Positions 45,444 through 57,413 of a stretch of 64,000 bases of DNA are shown piece by piece. The notes below the pieces were generated by a model, which did not search any database, had not been told where the DNA came from, and worked only from the letters and a program-made list of their open reading frames with translations. The position numbers and the translations under genes were made by a program. The DNA lies in assembly GCF_963583255.1 (NCBI RefSeq), contig NC_084819.1:3851501-3915500 (forward strand). Reading direction: 5' to 3'. Source of the stretch: Pyrus communis. Lineage: Eukaryota; Streptophyta; Magnoliopsida; Rosales; Rosaceae. Positions within the stretch are counted from its first letter, which is position 1, and every line of letters begins with the position of its first letter.

Positions 45444-46021
45444 AAATAAAGGCTTATTAGTTGATTTGTCCTAAAACTGCCATTTAGTATCATTCTACTC
45501 CCTAAAACTTCCATTGTCGTCTCATTTAGTTTTAGTTCACCCCCAATCTCGTCCATTCCGTCAAATAGGCGTTAAATTAAAGGTTAGTATGGACATCCAA
45601 TATTGAAACATAGACGAACGATTTGCGGGAATATAATAATACTTTTGTTTTTGGTTTTGGACTAGGCAAGTCATGGGTTAGGAGAGAAGCAAATAATAGG
45701 TTGTGTTTCAAAATCTAATTCAAGTCACTCATTGAATCCTGCTACGGCTACAACTCAAACCAATCGACACAAAAAGAAACAATTCACCAGAGAAACGGAT
45801 GATGGTTTGAATTAGAGTTGTAAAAAAGAAAATTGAGATTGTTCTAGCGGGCAAGTTGGAGACCAAAAATTATGTCAAAAATATAATGTCCATACTATCC
45901 TTTGATTCAATTCTATTCGACGGAATGGACAAAAGTGGGATGAACTAAATGAGACGACAATGGCTGTTGCAGGGATAGTGATAAAACCAATTTTTGGGGG
46001 GTAAATTAAGCTATAAATAAG
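45444..46021. mobile_element. TIR element with ~125 bp inverted ends
   Basis: CCATTGTCGTCTCATTTAG (about 45512) and CTAAATGAGACGACAATGG (about 45944) are exact inverse copies. Pairing extends inward through the CCATTCCGTC/GACGGAATGG pair and outward to GGCTTATTAG/AGCTATAAATAAG. The centre is non-coding. It ends 30 bp before the tRNA gene. Confidence 0.7.
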
Positions 46022-46050
46022 AGATGAAGTGTTTTATTGTCAACCACAAA

Positions 46051-46123
46051 TCCGTTGTAGTCTAGTTGGTCAGGATATTCGGCTCTCACCCGAAAGACCC
46101 GGGTTCAAATCCCGGCAACGGAA
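46051..46123 (+). tRNA. tRNA-Glu (anticodon CTC)
   Basis: 73 bases fold as a cloverleaf. The acceptor TCCGTTG pairs with CAACGGA, with discriminator A at 46123. The anticodon stem TTCGG/CCGAA (46078-46082/46090-46094) holds loop CTCTCAC with anticodon CTC at 46085-46087, reading GAG. The B-box is GGTTCAAATCC (46102-46112) and a five-T Pol III terminator follows at 46128-46132. The gene has no intron and appears functional. It lies between the TIR element and the PPR pseudogene. Confidence 0.96.
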
Positions 46124-46127
46124 AGTC

Positions 46128-46132
46128 TTTTT
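46128..46132 (+). terminator. Pol III terminator of tRNA-Glu
   Basis: TTTTT five bases after the tRNA 3' end. Confidence 0.8.
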
Positions 46133-46251
46133 ACCATTTTTATTTTTGAATCTTCTTCTCCCGAAGTCTGAAGCATCACTGCATCTGCATCAACTCTCGG
46201 GATTTCACTCTTACGAGAGAGAACAAGAAATTCAACATCCTGCGCATGCGA

Positions 46252-47535
46252 AAATGCAGACTCTTGTTCGTATAATATTATGTCGGCTTGTTATTTGCAC
46301 AATTTTGACGTTGATTCTGCTTTGGAGTTCTTTCAGAAGATGCCTGTTAAGGACACGGCATCTTGGAATACTATGATATCGGGGTTTGCTCAAAACGGTA
46401 AGATGAGGGAAGCTCGGGATTTGTTTTTGGTGATGCCAGAGAAGAATAGTGTCTCGTGGAGTGCAATGATTTCGGGGTATGTGAAATGTGGGGATTTGCC
46501 GAGAAATTGTTTAGGGAGATGCCAGTGAAAAACTCAGTATCTTAATTGGAATGCTGTGACATCGGGTTATGTTGAAAATCGAGCTGAAGAGGGTTGGAAG
46601 GTTTTTAGGTCAACGATCGGATATGGGGTTAGGCCAAACCCGTCAAGTTTGAGTAGTGTTCTGCTAGGTTGTAGTAACCTGTCTGCATTGCAACTGCAGG
46701 GACCTCTTTGGTTTGCATGTATTGTAAGTGTGGGAATTTGGAGGATGCTTGGAAGTTGTTTGTTGAGATGGAGGGGAAGGATATTGTTACTTGGAATGCA
46801 ATGATTGCGGGTTATGCTCAGCACGGAGCAGGTCACAAAGCTCTCGATTTGTTTGATCAGACGACGAATGAGGGAACAACGCTAGATTGGAATTGGCTAA
46901 TTTTTGTTGCTGTGTTAATGGTTTGCAACCATGCAGGATTAGTAGATCTTGGGGTTCAGTATTTTGATTCAATGGGAAAGGATTATGTTCAAGCAAAGCC
47001 AGACCACTATACGTGTATGGTAGACCTTCTTGGTCGAGCAGGTAGGCTAGTTGAAGCTGGGGATCTGGTTAAGAAAATGCCATTTGAACCACATTCAGCT
47101 CGATCTTGATCCAACAAGCGCAGCTGATCATGTTCAACTTGCTAATGTTTATGCGGCAACAAACAGATGGGAACATGTTGCGAAGGTCAGGCAATCGATG
47201 AAAGAAAATCGGGTAGTGAAGACACCTGGGTATAGTTGGATTGAGGTGCAGAGTGCAGTGCATGAGTTCAGATCAGGTGGTAGGGCACGCCCAGAATTGT
47301 TATCTATACGCGAAAGACTGTTGGAGCTGGATCGGAAAATGAAGGTAGAAGGGTATGTTCCGGATCTTGAATTTGCATTACATGATATTGGGGAAGAGCA
47401 CAAACAGCAGCTTCTGTTATGGCACAGCGAAAAACTAGCAATTGAAAAAAGGGAAATCATAGCTAGAGATACCACAAGGTTTCATCATTTCAAAAATGGG
47501 GTTTGTTCTTGCGGAGATTACTGGTACATATGCAA
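46252..47535 (+). pseudogene. DYW-class PPR protein pseudogene (At4g16835-like)
   Basis: A series of frame-broken pieces of a pentatricopeptide repeat protein of the PLS-E-DYW class, whose members act in organelle C-to-U RNA editing. From 46280 come PPR units FFQKMPVKDTASWNTMISGF and FLVMPEKNSVSWSAMISGY. A frameshift follows near 46490-46545, then [29 protein letters not shown], a gap, [31 protein letters not shown] and [16 protein letters not shown]. After MPFEPHSA (about 47098) a deletion and frameshift lead to [20 protein letters not shown] and the E/DYW part. The end [13 protein letters not shown] is present, but WHSEKLAI joins directly to EKREII, so about 35 residues including the CxxCH zinc motif are missing. 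The N-terminal third is absent. Confidence 0.88.
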
Positions 47536-48367
47536 AAGCACAGTAGCTCCAGTAGAAGTTTTTTTTTTTCCTGCAGCAGTCCATTCGACCGGCGATACTT
47601 GGAGTGCAAGCAAAGCGGTACTCCCATGGAAGTCGCAATTCATTACAAGACTTTTGCTCAATCAAATACTACACATACTTCTCGCATAACGCCACACGTC
47701 TAAAGTCTAACGTAATGTACGGACTTGCAACCTCTGCCCGGAGTCCTTTCCGACCCCGATGCCATAGATGACACCTTCTGAGCTTACACCGCCGTTTGAA
47801 GAGAAGCCTGTGAGACTCCCACAAGTTTTGGCAGGGATATTCTGCGAACTTGCAGACTCCATGCTAACCCTTGTACTCCTAGAGTGGAACAACCGAAGTA
47901 AATTAACAAGATTATTCTCCCTTCGTTCTTCTTTTGTTTAATGAGGAAAGCGTTTGAAAGTCTTCCGGACTACTGAAGAGAGATGCCACTAGACCACAAA
48001 TTAGTTTGCATTCGATCCCACTAAAACAAGAACTAGTTAGTGTTTGGTCGTACATGGAAAGGAAAGATGTTTGGATCGTTTTAGTTGGCAGTGGTGAACG
48101 ATTTATGTTACTCATATTGGACAAGTACTAGGGGAACAGAACAAGGCAAATACTGCTATTCACCAATATTCCTAATTTTGTACAGAGTTTTCGAAAACAA
48201 ATACATTGAAAAGAATGGAAGCTTTAACAGAGTGCTGACAACTGACAACAAAAGAAAATCACGACGGACAATCATTCTTCATATCAAATCGTTAAGATGT
48301 TTTACATGCCACCAAGAACACAGGATAATCATCATTCCCCCCACCCCACCAAATATTTTCCCCCCCT
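47536..48367. other. Intergenic stretch between PPR pseudogene and RABD2
   Basis: No gene recognised. The right part (about 48130-48367) probably includes the RABD2 3' UTR, since that gene is read leftward. Confidence 0.4.
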
Positions 48368-50095
48368 CTAAGATGAGCAGCAACCAGACTTTTGGTTCAC
48401 AGGCTGTCCCCTAATCTGCACTGTTGGAGGCCTGGCGTTGTTCATCGGTTGGCTTGCCATCCTGCAGGTAAAATGTTTTAGAACAACGCAATCATAACTA
48501 TAGCAGACTCAAAATTATAAGAAGAGGTGTTCCTGCCGAGCTATACACAGACGACAAATAAAACACACGTAGAAGTACCTGTTCTTGATCTCAGCAGCCA
48601 TAGCCATGAAGGCCTGCTCAACATTGGTGGAATTCTTCGCACTTGTTTCCATGAACGGGATTCCAATTTCATCTGCAAATGCCTAGAGAAAGGACACAGA
48701 ATATAACATTATTGTACTTCGCATCTCTCAGACATGGGTAAAAGAACAATATACCATAAGTAAAACTTAAAACCTTTATGACAATATTTACCTTGGCCGT
48801 CTCATAGGACACAACTTTGTTTGCTGTGAGATCGCACTTGTTTCCAACTAGAAGCTTGTTGACATTTTCACTTGCATATCGGTCGATTTCATTCAGCCAC
48901 TGCTTAACATTATTGAAGCTCTCTTGGTCTGTGACATCATAAACCACCTGCGAAAAACTCAACACCTTAAGCCCATTGTCCATCTAACACTAGGCACACA
49001 GGGAAAATAACAAAAGAAGGGGGAACAACACACTTACAATGATACCATGAGCCCCACGGTAGTAGCTGCTAGTGATTGTCCTAAAACGTTCTTGACCAGC
49101 AGTATCCCACTGCATGCCGCAAAAGAACAAGCAATTAGCCATTGCAGATGGCAAAAGTAAGATGAGACAATGTTTACGTAACTTGTTGACAAAACTAGAT
49201 TCTCATTTGAACTTATCCAGAACAATTACTGACTTCGTCAAGATAAATAACTTAAACGGAACAAATCTCAATCTGTGCCACACACTACAATAACACAACA
49301 AAGACTTACAATTTGAAGTTTGATGGTCTTCCCATCCTGCTCGACAGTGCGAATTTTCTAAACGACACAACAAATAACACAGAGATTAGCGAGAGTTGAA
49401 TCAAAGGAATCAGTAGTGTAAAACTGAAGAAATGCTTACAAAGTCAACTCCAATTGTGCTGATGTAGCTATCCAAGTACGAATCATCCTGGTTTGCGAAA
49501 ACGAAATACATGAATCAGAAATCACAAATCACAAATCTCAAATCTCAATCACCGTACAACCAATCGCAACGACGGAAAGAAAATTAGGAAATTCGATGAC
49601 TAATAGACTACAACTTACAGCAAACCGCAGAAGTAGACATGACTTGCCGACACCGGAATCTCCAATCAGCAAAAGCTTAAACAAATAATCACTGCGCACA
49701 ATTCAAAACTCAATTTACTCCTCACAATCCCTAAACTGTATAAAACAATCAAAATTATGAAGAACAGCAACTCGATCCAACCACTTAGGTTATTCTTTCA
49801 AATTACGATCCCTAAAATTTCACATAATTTACGAATTTAACAGGAGAGTTCAACGGATCTGACCGTCAGTTGTCTGGATCTACACTCCGAAACCCTTAAT
49901 TCGAACGAAAAATATCAACTATGCAGATTAAATTTCAGAAAATTAAATTAAACTAAATTTTCCAATAAAACTGCGGTTCTAAAACCGTCGCATATAGGAT
50001 CAAATTCGATCGGCAGCAAATAAACCAAACAAAAAAAAGAAAAAGAAAAAAAAAGAAGAAGAATCGTCGGATTGAACTCACTATTCGGGATTCAT
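48368..50095 (-). CDS. RABD2: RAB1/RABD2 small GTPase
   Basis: Eight exons on the minus strand: 50082-50095, 49619-49691, 49440-49487, 49310-49357, 49038-49109, 48792-48947, 48579-48682 and 48368-48461. All have GT-AG introns; the 609 bp CDS gives 202 residues. It is a Rab1-type GTPase of ER-to-Golgi vesicle traffic. All nucleotide-binding motifs are intact: GDSGVGKS (15-22), switch I Thr40 in the YISTIGVDF segment, WDTAGQE (62-68), NKCD (121-124) and SAK (151-153). The C-terminus ends GCCSS, with Cys199-Cys200 for geranylgeranylation. [16 protein letters not shown] and [16 protein letters not shown] are characteristic of RABD2. The 14-base first exon ends within codon 5. Confidence 0.96.
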
Positions 50096-50620
50096 GGCTC
50101 GGAATTCGAACGAGTCGGGAGAAATTGGGGAGAAATTCTAGTCCCGGCGAGCAGTTGCCGCTATGTGTGATATCTTCGCTGGAGATACGGAGGGAGAAGG
50201 GAAACGGAAGAGGAAGACGAAGATTGGGGAAGAAGGAGAAACCGAGGAGGGAGGGAATGAAAGCAGAGAAGAGAAGAGATGGTGATGGTGGTGTTTGGGT
50301 GCGTATTGTGTTTGTATTGTATTACAAAAGGCACCCTTTAATGTCGGAATTTTTCTGTATCGTGCCTGTGACGTAGAAACAGGGACCTGATTCCGCCACG
50401 TGTACTCTCGTTTATGAGTGAATTTACCAAAATGGTGCATGTGAATAATGAAACTCTTTCACGCGAGATTTGAATTTAATACTGGTCAAAGAAATAACAT
50501 TAAATTTATAGTTAATTGATAAAATTGTATGTTTGAATAACATCACGATTTAGTAAGTGGTTGAGCGATTTAGTTAGTGGCTGAGAGTTGAGAATCAGAT
50601 AAACGAGAAAAGACTTTTTA
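50096..50620. other. RABD2 promoter region
   Basis: Contains a purine-rich (GAGAAGG) stretch at 50180-50285 upstream of the RABD2 start, probably 5' UTR and core promoter on the minus strand. No gene on the plus strand is supported. Confidence 0.4.
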
Positions 50621-51231
50621 GACCTACTCCAATTATTAAAGTAAAATTCAGATTTTAGGTTCTAAACTTATTCTAACTTATTTCAACCCTTAAGTTAAAT
50701 ATAAGTTAAAATTCAAAACTCATTTATGAGACAATTTTAGCCCAGGATTCCCCTGGGTTAGTGGGGCTGACCCACCATATATGTATATATTTTTTGGTTT
50801 TATATTTATAACTTAATCGAATCCAACGGTTAAGATCTAATTTGATCAAATCTAACGGTAAAAACAAAAAATATCTAACGGTTCAAATTTAAATCCAACG
50901 GCTAAAGTAATTAAAAAACAATTATTTTATGTGCTTCATATTCTTTTATAGTGTTCCACGAATTTCATGATGTCGGTTTAGTGATTTCTCAATATTTATC
51001 AGAATCTTAAATATTTTTAGGTTAAAATGTTTATAAAATTAAACTATGATAGTCTACATAATTTTTTTTAAAAGTTACTTTAAGAAAGAAATTATCCTAA
51101 ATTCATTCTTTAATAATTTCGGGCTAAATATTTAACCCATAAATGTTGGAGGAGAAAAACTGTTTCTAGGTTAAAACCTAAATTTTCCGAGCAAAAAATT
51201 TTAGGTTTTAACCCAAGGGTTGGAGATGGTC
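50621..51231. mobile_element. Complete Harbinger-type TIR element
   Basis: A 611 bp element begins GACCTACTCCAA and ends TTGGAGATGGTC, flanked by TTA (50618-50620 and 51232-51234). The interior matches 5582-6110 and 6727-6820, so it is the uninterrupted relative of the unit that carries the Cassandra insertion. It is non-coding. Confidence 0.85.
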
Positions 51232-51234
51232 TTA

Positions 51235-52134
51235 GCATTGATCTTGTGTTTCTCTTTCTCTGTTATGAGAATATTTTTGCTCACCACCGTCAAATATGAT
51301 GATGTGCATCACTTTATTTATCTTCGTTTGATGAGTTTGAATTTCAAAATCTATGTAGGGATTAGACACAAATCTTAAAATTTAAACTAATTCATTAATA
51401 ATAAGAATGGTGTTAGCATTACCACCACTTAAGAGTGATAAGAAAAAATGCACGCCTTGTTTTTTTTTTTTTTTTTTTTTGAAAACTAAATGCACTTCTT
51501 TACCACGGGTAGATACCATCATCAAAGCGCAATTTTTGTCTAGGTAGCAACTCCGACCTTCCTTCCCTTCTGTTCACGAGACTCGTGACAATTATCCTTC
51601 CCCAGTTGGTTTTCTAACTCCAACTTTATCTAGGTTGCTATGACAGATTTATTATGATTAGGGAAGGATGGAAGTAGGGACTAAGGTGGTCCCAAGACCA
51701 TTTAGAGTTTGAAAAATAAATATGTAAAGGTCTTTTGAAGATTCTCCGAATGTTTGGTATGAGTTATTTTTGTGTCTACTAAATGTTTGATGTAATGTAT
51801 ATTAAGCATGTCTCGATAGGTTGATCCGACAACACTTGATAATTCTCGCTATATCACTAATTAGCTTGTTTCGGCATATGTCATTATCTGTTGATATGTG
51901 AGCAACATAATTTGACTATAGACTACAAGCCCGCCAAAAGTTTTTTTTTTCACGCTTCATGCTATGTTTTTATATCTAAAAAATAAACATCGGGACCCTT
52001 AAAAATTCAAATTCTAAATATGGTAGTATTATTTATCCCGATGGCGATCTAATATACCCATCGTCAAATCTCCTTGTGGCAACAATTCTTTATGAGTTTT
52101 CTATGCGAAATTGTTGTCTCTCTTTTAAAATGTG

Positions 52135-52179
<45 letters not shown>

Positions 52180-52182
52180 TCA
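51235..52182. other. Gene-free stretch with (TA)n microsatellite
   Basis: No gene recognised. A TA run occupies about 52138-52176. A T-rich run (about 51460-51480) is also present. Confidence 0.6.
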
Positions 52183-52338
52183 TTTAACAAGAGAAATCCC
52201 CATTTTTCTAAAAAAATAGGAACACCCTCTTGACTGTTGGATTTGATTTTAATGAAATTGTGTGGTTGAGATTATATCTCAATTACATAATTTCATTAAA
52301 GCCAATTTTTTAGAAAAATAAGGATCCTTCTTGTTTAA
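52183..52338. mobile_element. Short MITE with ~35 bp inverted ends
   Basis: The left end TTTAACAAGAG with ATTTTTCTAAAAAAAT further in mirrors the right end TTTTTTAGAAAAATAAGG then TTCTTGTTTAA. TA-rich microsatellites lie on both sides, hiding any target duplication. Confidence 0.65.
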
Positions 52339-55075
52339 GGGCCTATACATATATATATATATATATATTAGGACGTGTGTGTCTAGGGGAAATTAGTATG
52401 GTGTTAATTTTGTTTTACAAATATGTCGTTTTTATGAGGTGATTAGAGGGATACCTTATTGTCTCTACATGCTGCTGGTGCACCTTCACGTATTTGTATT
52501 TTCCTTGTGCTAAAGGCGAATTATCAACGCAATTGACAAAAGAAAAGAAGAGTATTCAAATTTTCGTTGTTGATTATAAACGTATTATTTTTTAAATATA
52601 AAAATTCATAAGGACCGATTCATGTTAACTTACACGTATTGAAATTCAACACTTGCATTGTGTTGAAGTGCAATTTCACATATGAGCCCAAGTTTGGTGG
52701 CTTCGTTAAGGCATTGTTTTTTTTTGGAGATTAAAAAGATTTACAAAAGTATGTCAACCATCTTAACTACTATTATGTGATTCATTAGAATCAGCGCTAA
52801 AAATTGAAGTTAGACAATACTAGGCTGGATCAACCGGTGGGTACACAAGTTAAGTGTTTGAATATTATAAATATAAGTGCCGTTCCTATTAGTTCAGGCT
52901 CAAGCTAAAAAGTTTTTTTGTGGCGATCGCGTCGAGCTGCATTGTTGTCCTTTTTCATTGGATAATTTTTTTCTCTTTCTTTGCATTTGCACCACTTCCT
53001 AGTCATCTTACTTTTTTTTGATGAAATCTGAGCATTCCTCCTTAAATTTTAGCCGAATAGGAATTTTGATTCATAAGATAAAAATTTGTGAGTATTAATT
53101 CGTAAACTTGTCAAAATGTGAAGTAATAGTTATTTTGGATACCGTCATTAAAATTTCTATCCCATTTTTTCCTCCTTAAACTATTTCTTTCGAACAGAAA
53201 AAATCATTGCTTCACATTATGACATGTTCATTGACTAGCATTCACAGATTTTTAAAATAAAAAACACGAATGCTCCATTTTTCTCTACTATTTTAATGAA
53301 GACTATAACACAGTAGTGGGTTGAAAGTCTTAATCATTTTATTTAGTGTCCTAACTTCAAATAAAAAGAAAGTTGTTGCCTCGAAGAGAAGAGGAGACCA
53401 AGAGAAAATTTGCCTTTCGATATGACTGAGAAGAAGGTGTCGAGGCTAGAGATGGGGTACAAGCAATATACGTGGCCTTGGAGTGAGATAGATGACGATT
53501 CTCAGATTAATAGCTTATGTGTAACGATCGTTTATGAAGTCAATTCTATTTTGGACTTGGATCCACAATCTATGTCTAGTCCATAATACAACTACATCGC
53601 ATCAAATAACGGGTTGAGTTTATGTCCATTTTAATTGTACATATATAATCTTGTCTAGAAAGCTATGAAATGTGCACATGAAATAATCAAAGAACAATAT
53701 TTGGCTGCTGAAAATTCGATAGCCACTCTTGTTTTTATCCAATTAGATTTGTATACGTGTCTAAATAATTAAAATTGTAAACACAAGCTAGATATGCGTT
53801 CAAATCTAATTAAGTAAAAACAGGAATGACTTTTGAAAATTCAGCAGCCAAGTATTGTTTATAATTAAATACAAGAAAAAAAGAAATTAGGAGCAATAAG
53901 GGGTGTTCGAGTCATTTTGCGTTGGAAACAAAATTGAGGTTCACACTGTGTGAACGTGCTATTGAGGTTTCATATGAAAAAAGCCAGTTGTTTACTTTAT
54001 ATAATATTATTGAGTGCTGAGAGCCTGAAACAGTTGGTTTCTTGGTTGCTTCACAAAATTGATAAAAAAAAGGGGGACAAAAATATAGAGTGCAGGGAAG
54101 ACAAACCACAAATCTTAATTCCCAAGGACTAAATACGCTTAAAAGCATTTGGAGAAGCTTCCATACAAGTGAATGCGTGTATGTTGTGTGTTCATGTTTA
54201 CATTACCCTCAACCAAAAGGAAAGACATAACGTGATGGTGTTGTTACACTAACATGTAATATTAAATGTGACTTAGTATTATAATTTGATAATATTTTTT
54301 TTTATTTGTACATGAGACGAAAAGTGTTTACGACACAAATACATTGTCGTATAGAACAAAAAGTAAATATTGATCTAATATTATGGGTCAAACTTGGATG
54401 GGGTGAATACAAATCTATCCAAGTCTAATTTAACTTTTAACCTAATTGAGCATATTCTTTTTATATTTTTATTACAAGCAATATTCTTATTCTAGGCTAC
54501 ATTAAGGAGATGGGGGGACGGTTTGAAACTGGAACACAACAAGTTCAAGAGAAAATCCACCAAAACCCAACTCGCCATCAACTCAAGCATTTGATGGGTT
54601 GAGACCTTGGCCAAGCCAACCTAACTAGAATTCTAGGCAACTTAACCCTTCTCATAACGGTTGGCAAAAAAAGTTAACATTGTTTTCGAGTTTAAAAAGC
54701 GATTGCATTTTCCTTACAAATTTTGAAATGGACCCCAATTAATGATTACATGGTAATGACTAGATATCATCGTGTAATTATATGTGATCATGGGTATACA
54801 TAAATATATCGTGGTCAACGATCTATTGTATATGTTGGGTTAGGATTATATTGACCCTCTAACTCGTCCGAATTACATCCTTAGTTGTTATAATGTGATT
54901 GTTCTAATTCAACGTCATATTTATTAAAAATGCTATAATATGACGATAAATTTCACCTGAAAAATGTTATAATATGACGATAAATTTCATCCTAATTCAA
55001 CGTCTTATTTATGAAAATTTAACAACTATTTTTCACCACAACAAATGAAATTTGAGTCGTTAGTAATTTAATGAG
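52339..55075. other. Gene-free stretch
   Basis: AT-rich sequence with a further short (TA)n run near 52350-52368. No gene, RNA or clear transposon is recognised in 2.7 kb. Confidence 0.4.
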
Positions 55076-55563
55076 TAAATTGTAGTAATGGTTCCTTAAC
55101 TTTAACTCAATTAGAGCAATGGTCCCTCAACTAAAAATCCATTACCATTGGTCCCTCAACTTATCAAAATGTGCAGCTATAGTCCCTCAACTAAAAATCC
55201 ATTAACATTGGTCTCTCAACTTTAATCCAACTGGAGAAATGGTCCTTCAATTTTAACCCAATTTAAGCAATGGTCCCTCAATTTAACTCAATTGTAGCAA
55301 TGGTCCCTCCAATATAACTTGTTTTGACAAAATTCTGACGAAGTTGACGAAAAGGGTCATAGCTACACGTTTTGATGAGTTAAGAGACCCTAATTGTAAC
55401 AATGATCCTTCCAATATAACTCATTTTGACAAAATTTTGATGAAGTTGATGAAAAAGACCATAGCTACACATTTTGAAGTTGTGAGACCAATAATTATGG
55501 ATTTTTGGTTGAGTGATCATTGCTCCAATTTGATTAAAGCTGATGGACTATTACTATAATTTA
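55076..55563. mobile_element. TIR element of CAATGGTCCCTCAA units
   Basis: The ends TAAATTGTAGTAATGG and TATTACTATAATTTA are inverted repeats. The left half has six or so units of AATGGTCCCTCAACT; the right half has inverted, longer-spaced versions with TTTTGACAAAATT-TGA repeated twice. It resembles the 35.5-37.4 kb element in design, though the sequence differs. Confidence 0.65.
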
Positions 55564-55677
55564 CTTTAATTTTATTGGGTAGTTTTGTTTTTAAGATTCA
55601 AGAAAGCCGTCTTCATTGTTGACCGAACCTGACTCCATCTTTACATCCCAATCACAAGGAAAGATTCAAAGTCGAAG

Positions 55678-56539
55678 ATGCAGAGATCCAAAAGTGCTTC
55701 CAGAGTCTCCCCAGAGGACTTGCTTCTGGCCTCCTCCCCCCAATCTTCAACCTTCAAACCAACCACAAACGACGACTCAGATCACCACCAGCACGAGCAT
55801 CTGCATCTCCCCACCTACGATCCCCGCTCTCATGTGGCAAAGAGAGAACGGCGTCGTGTCAGGTCCGCAGAGAACGCCATCCACTTGATACCTGTCCTGC
55901 TAGTCCTCTGCGCCATCATCCTCTGGTTCTTTTCCAATCGAGGTACAATATACAATCTGCCCACTTTGCCACTTGGCCCCATATATTGGTGACATCCTGT
56001 CTGCTTTTTTTCCTTCATTTATTCGAGTGCCAGTGTACTCTAAATTAATCTAAACTACGAGAGAGTTAAACTCGTAGAACGGAAGCACACTACTCTAGTC
56101 AACTTAGCTAAGCCGAGTATTGAGTTTTGCTTTCGAATGCCGTGACATCAAAGGGAAAAATTAGCTGATTAGAAAGGACATGGATTAACTCTTTCTTAGT
56201 TCTAGTCGAAGTTTACAACTTTAGAATGGTCAAATGCCTTTGCTTGAACTGATTGTTTGGGTCCAAAAATTAATCTCTGCCTTTGCAATTTGAGAGAGTT
56301 AGAAACTGCAGTTTTGGATTGATTGAAGCTAATTCGATTCCTTGGATCATATGATGTTTCTTGATGCATAATTTTGAACTTTCCCAAAAAGCGGAACAAC
56401 TTGTGAAGGCTTCTTGTGTTGGTCATATCTTTGAAATATTAGTTCAAGGCTTGTCTTTGGGTAACATTTCTTGTTGTCTTTTCGCTTTGGTTTCATCGCA
56501 GCTTCTATTGCGAGTGAAGTGAACCGAACATATGCGTAG
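55678..56539 (+). CDS. Small single-pass membrane protein (unknown function)
   Basis: Two exons, 55678-55942 and 56502-56539, with GT-AG splicing inside codon 89, encode 100 residues. The N-terminus is polar with a SKSASRVSPEDLL start and a His/Asp-rich middle, then a basic cluster AKRERRRVRSAENAIH (about residues 54-69). One strongly hydrophobic segment follows (LIPVLLVLCAIILWFF, about 70-85), and a short tail ends NRTYA. The positive cluster before the helix suggests a cytosolic N-terminus. The second exon is tiny but keeps frame and has a good acceptor (CATCGCAG). I recognise it only as a plant-type uncharacterised small membrane protein; no function is assigned. Confidence 0.65.
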
Positions 56540-56948
56540 ATATCCAAGTGATTTACTTTGTTTTTGTTGTCCAGAATGAAAGATACCAAGATTAAAGAGA
56601 AGATCGTTTGGAGGAGCAGCTTTCCATTAAACATGGAGGAGTTGAAGCTGAAGAAACGGTTTATGAATCACTTTCGGGGGCTCTCTTATTCGAGAAAAAG
56701 CTCTTCTCAGCAATTTAATGTGTATGTGAGATAACACCGGCATCGTTTGCTTTGGTTAGATGCCTTGATTGAAACATACATAAGTATATCAGAAAGGTGT
56801 TCATAAGCGGTATAATGTCATGTACAATTAGTATTGTGAGATCCTGTCAAAGAAAAATTTCTCACTCATGCTTGACTGATTTTGAACTTATTCCGGAGTT
56901 TGTAGAGGCTCACAGTCGAAATTCGTCTGCTCCAACAATGGTCCTAAC
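56540..56948. other. 3' UTR and intergenic stretch
   Basis: The first ~200 bp are probably 3' UTR of the small membrane protein gene. No other gene recognised. Confidence 0.4.
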
Positions 56949-57413
56949 CTAAGAAGTTGGGGAAGATGACATTGTTTCGAAACACACAACAGGGTCATCC
57001 CACTGCAAGAGTGACCCTACAAGATTTGCGCATGCAGCCAGCGGAAAGATGCGAAGCCATCTATCGCTTCCATACAAGCTGAGACCGGCTTCTACGGATG
57101 CTGGTCCTGACTTGATTGCACCCGCAAGCTTTCTTGCCAGAACTACTGCATCTTCCAAAGCACAAGCACCTTGGCCCAGATTCGGAGTTATTGGATGCCA
57201 TGCATCTCCCACCAGCACAATTCTTCCTGCTGAAGCCAGGGGGCTGATGCTGGGCCACAGCCACGGTTTACATCTTTGGTTCAAATGGCTGCCCATCGGG
57301 ATAAGATGCAAGACCACGAAAAGCACAATGCCTTTCGCCTCAGGGAATCCCATCCACTTAGCCGTAGGAGATCGGCAGAAGATTTTGAAAAATATTTGTG
57401 ATTTCAGTTTCAC
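56949..57413 (-). pseudogene. FAD-dependent monooxygenase 3' fragment
   Basis: The minus strand reads GRIVLVGDAWHPITPNLGQG, then ALEDAVVLARKLAGAI, SLYGSDRWLRIFPLAACANL and VGSLLQWDDPVVC. This is the GD-motif region and C-terminal end of plant FAD-dependent monooxygenases related to MO1 and zeaxanthin epoxidase-like enzymes. The N-terminal FAD-binding half (GxGxxG) is not found upstream, and the frame degenerates before GRIV and after DDPVVC. I infer a truncated pseudogene. A spliced 3' end with 5' exons off-site is unlikely, because the upstream sequence is non-coding. Confidence 0.75.

Noticed and set aside
46029..46376. Coding frame running through the tRNA-Glu gene
   Set aside because: The first part is translated tRNA and the rest is out of frame with the PPR remnants; the cloverleaf is perfect.
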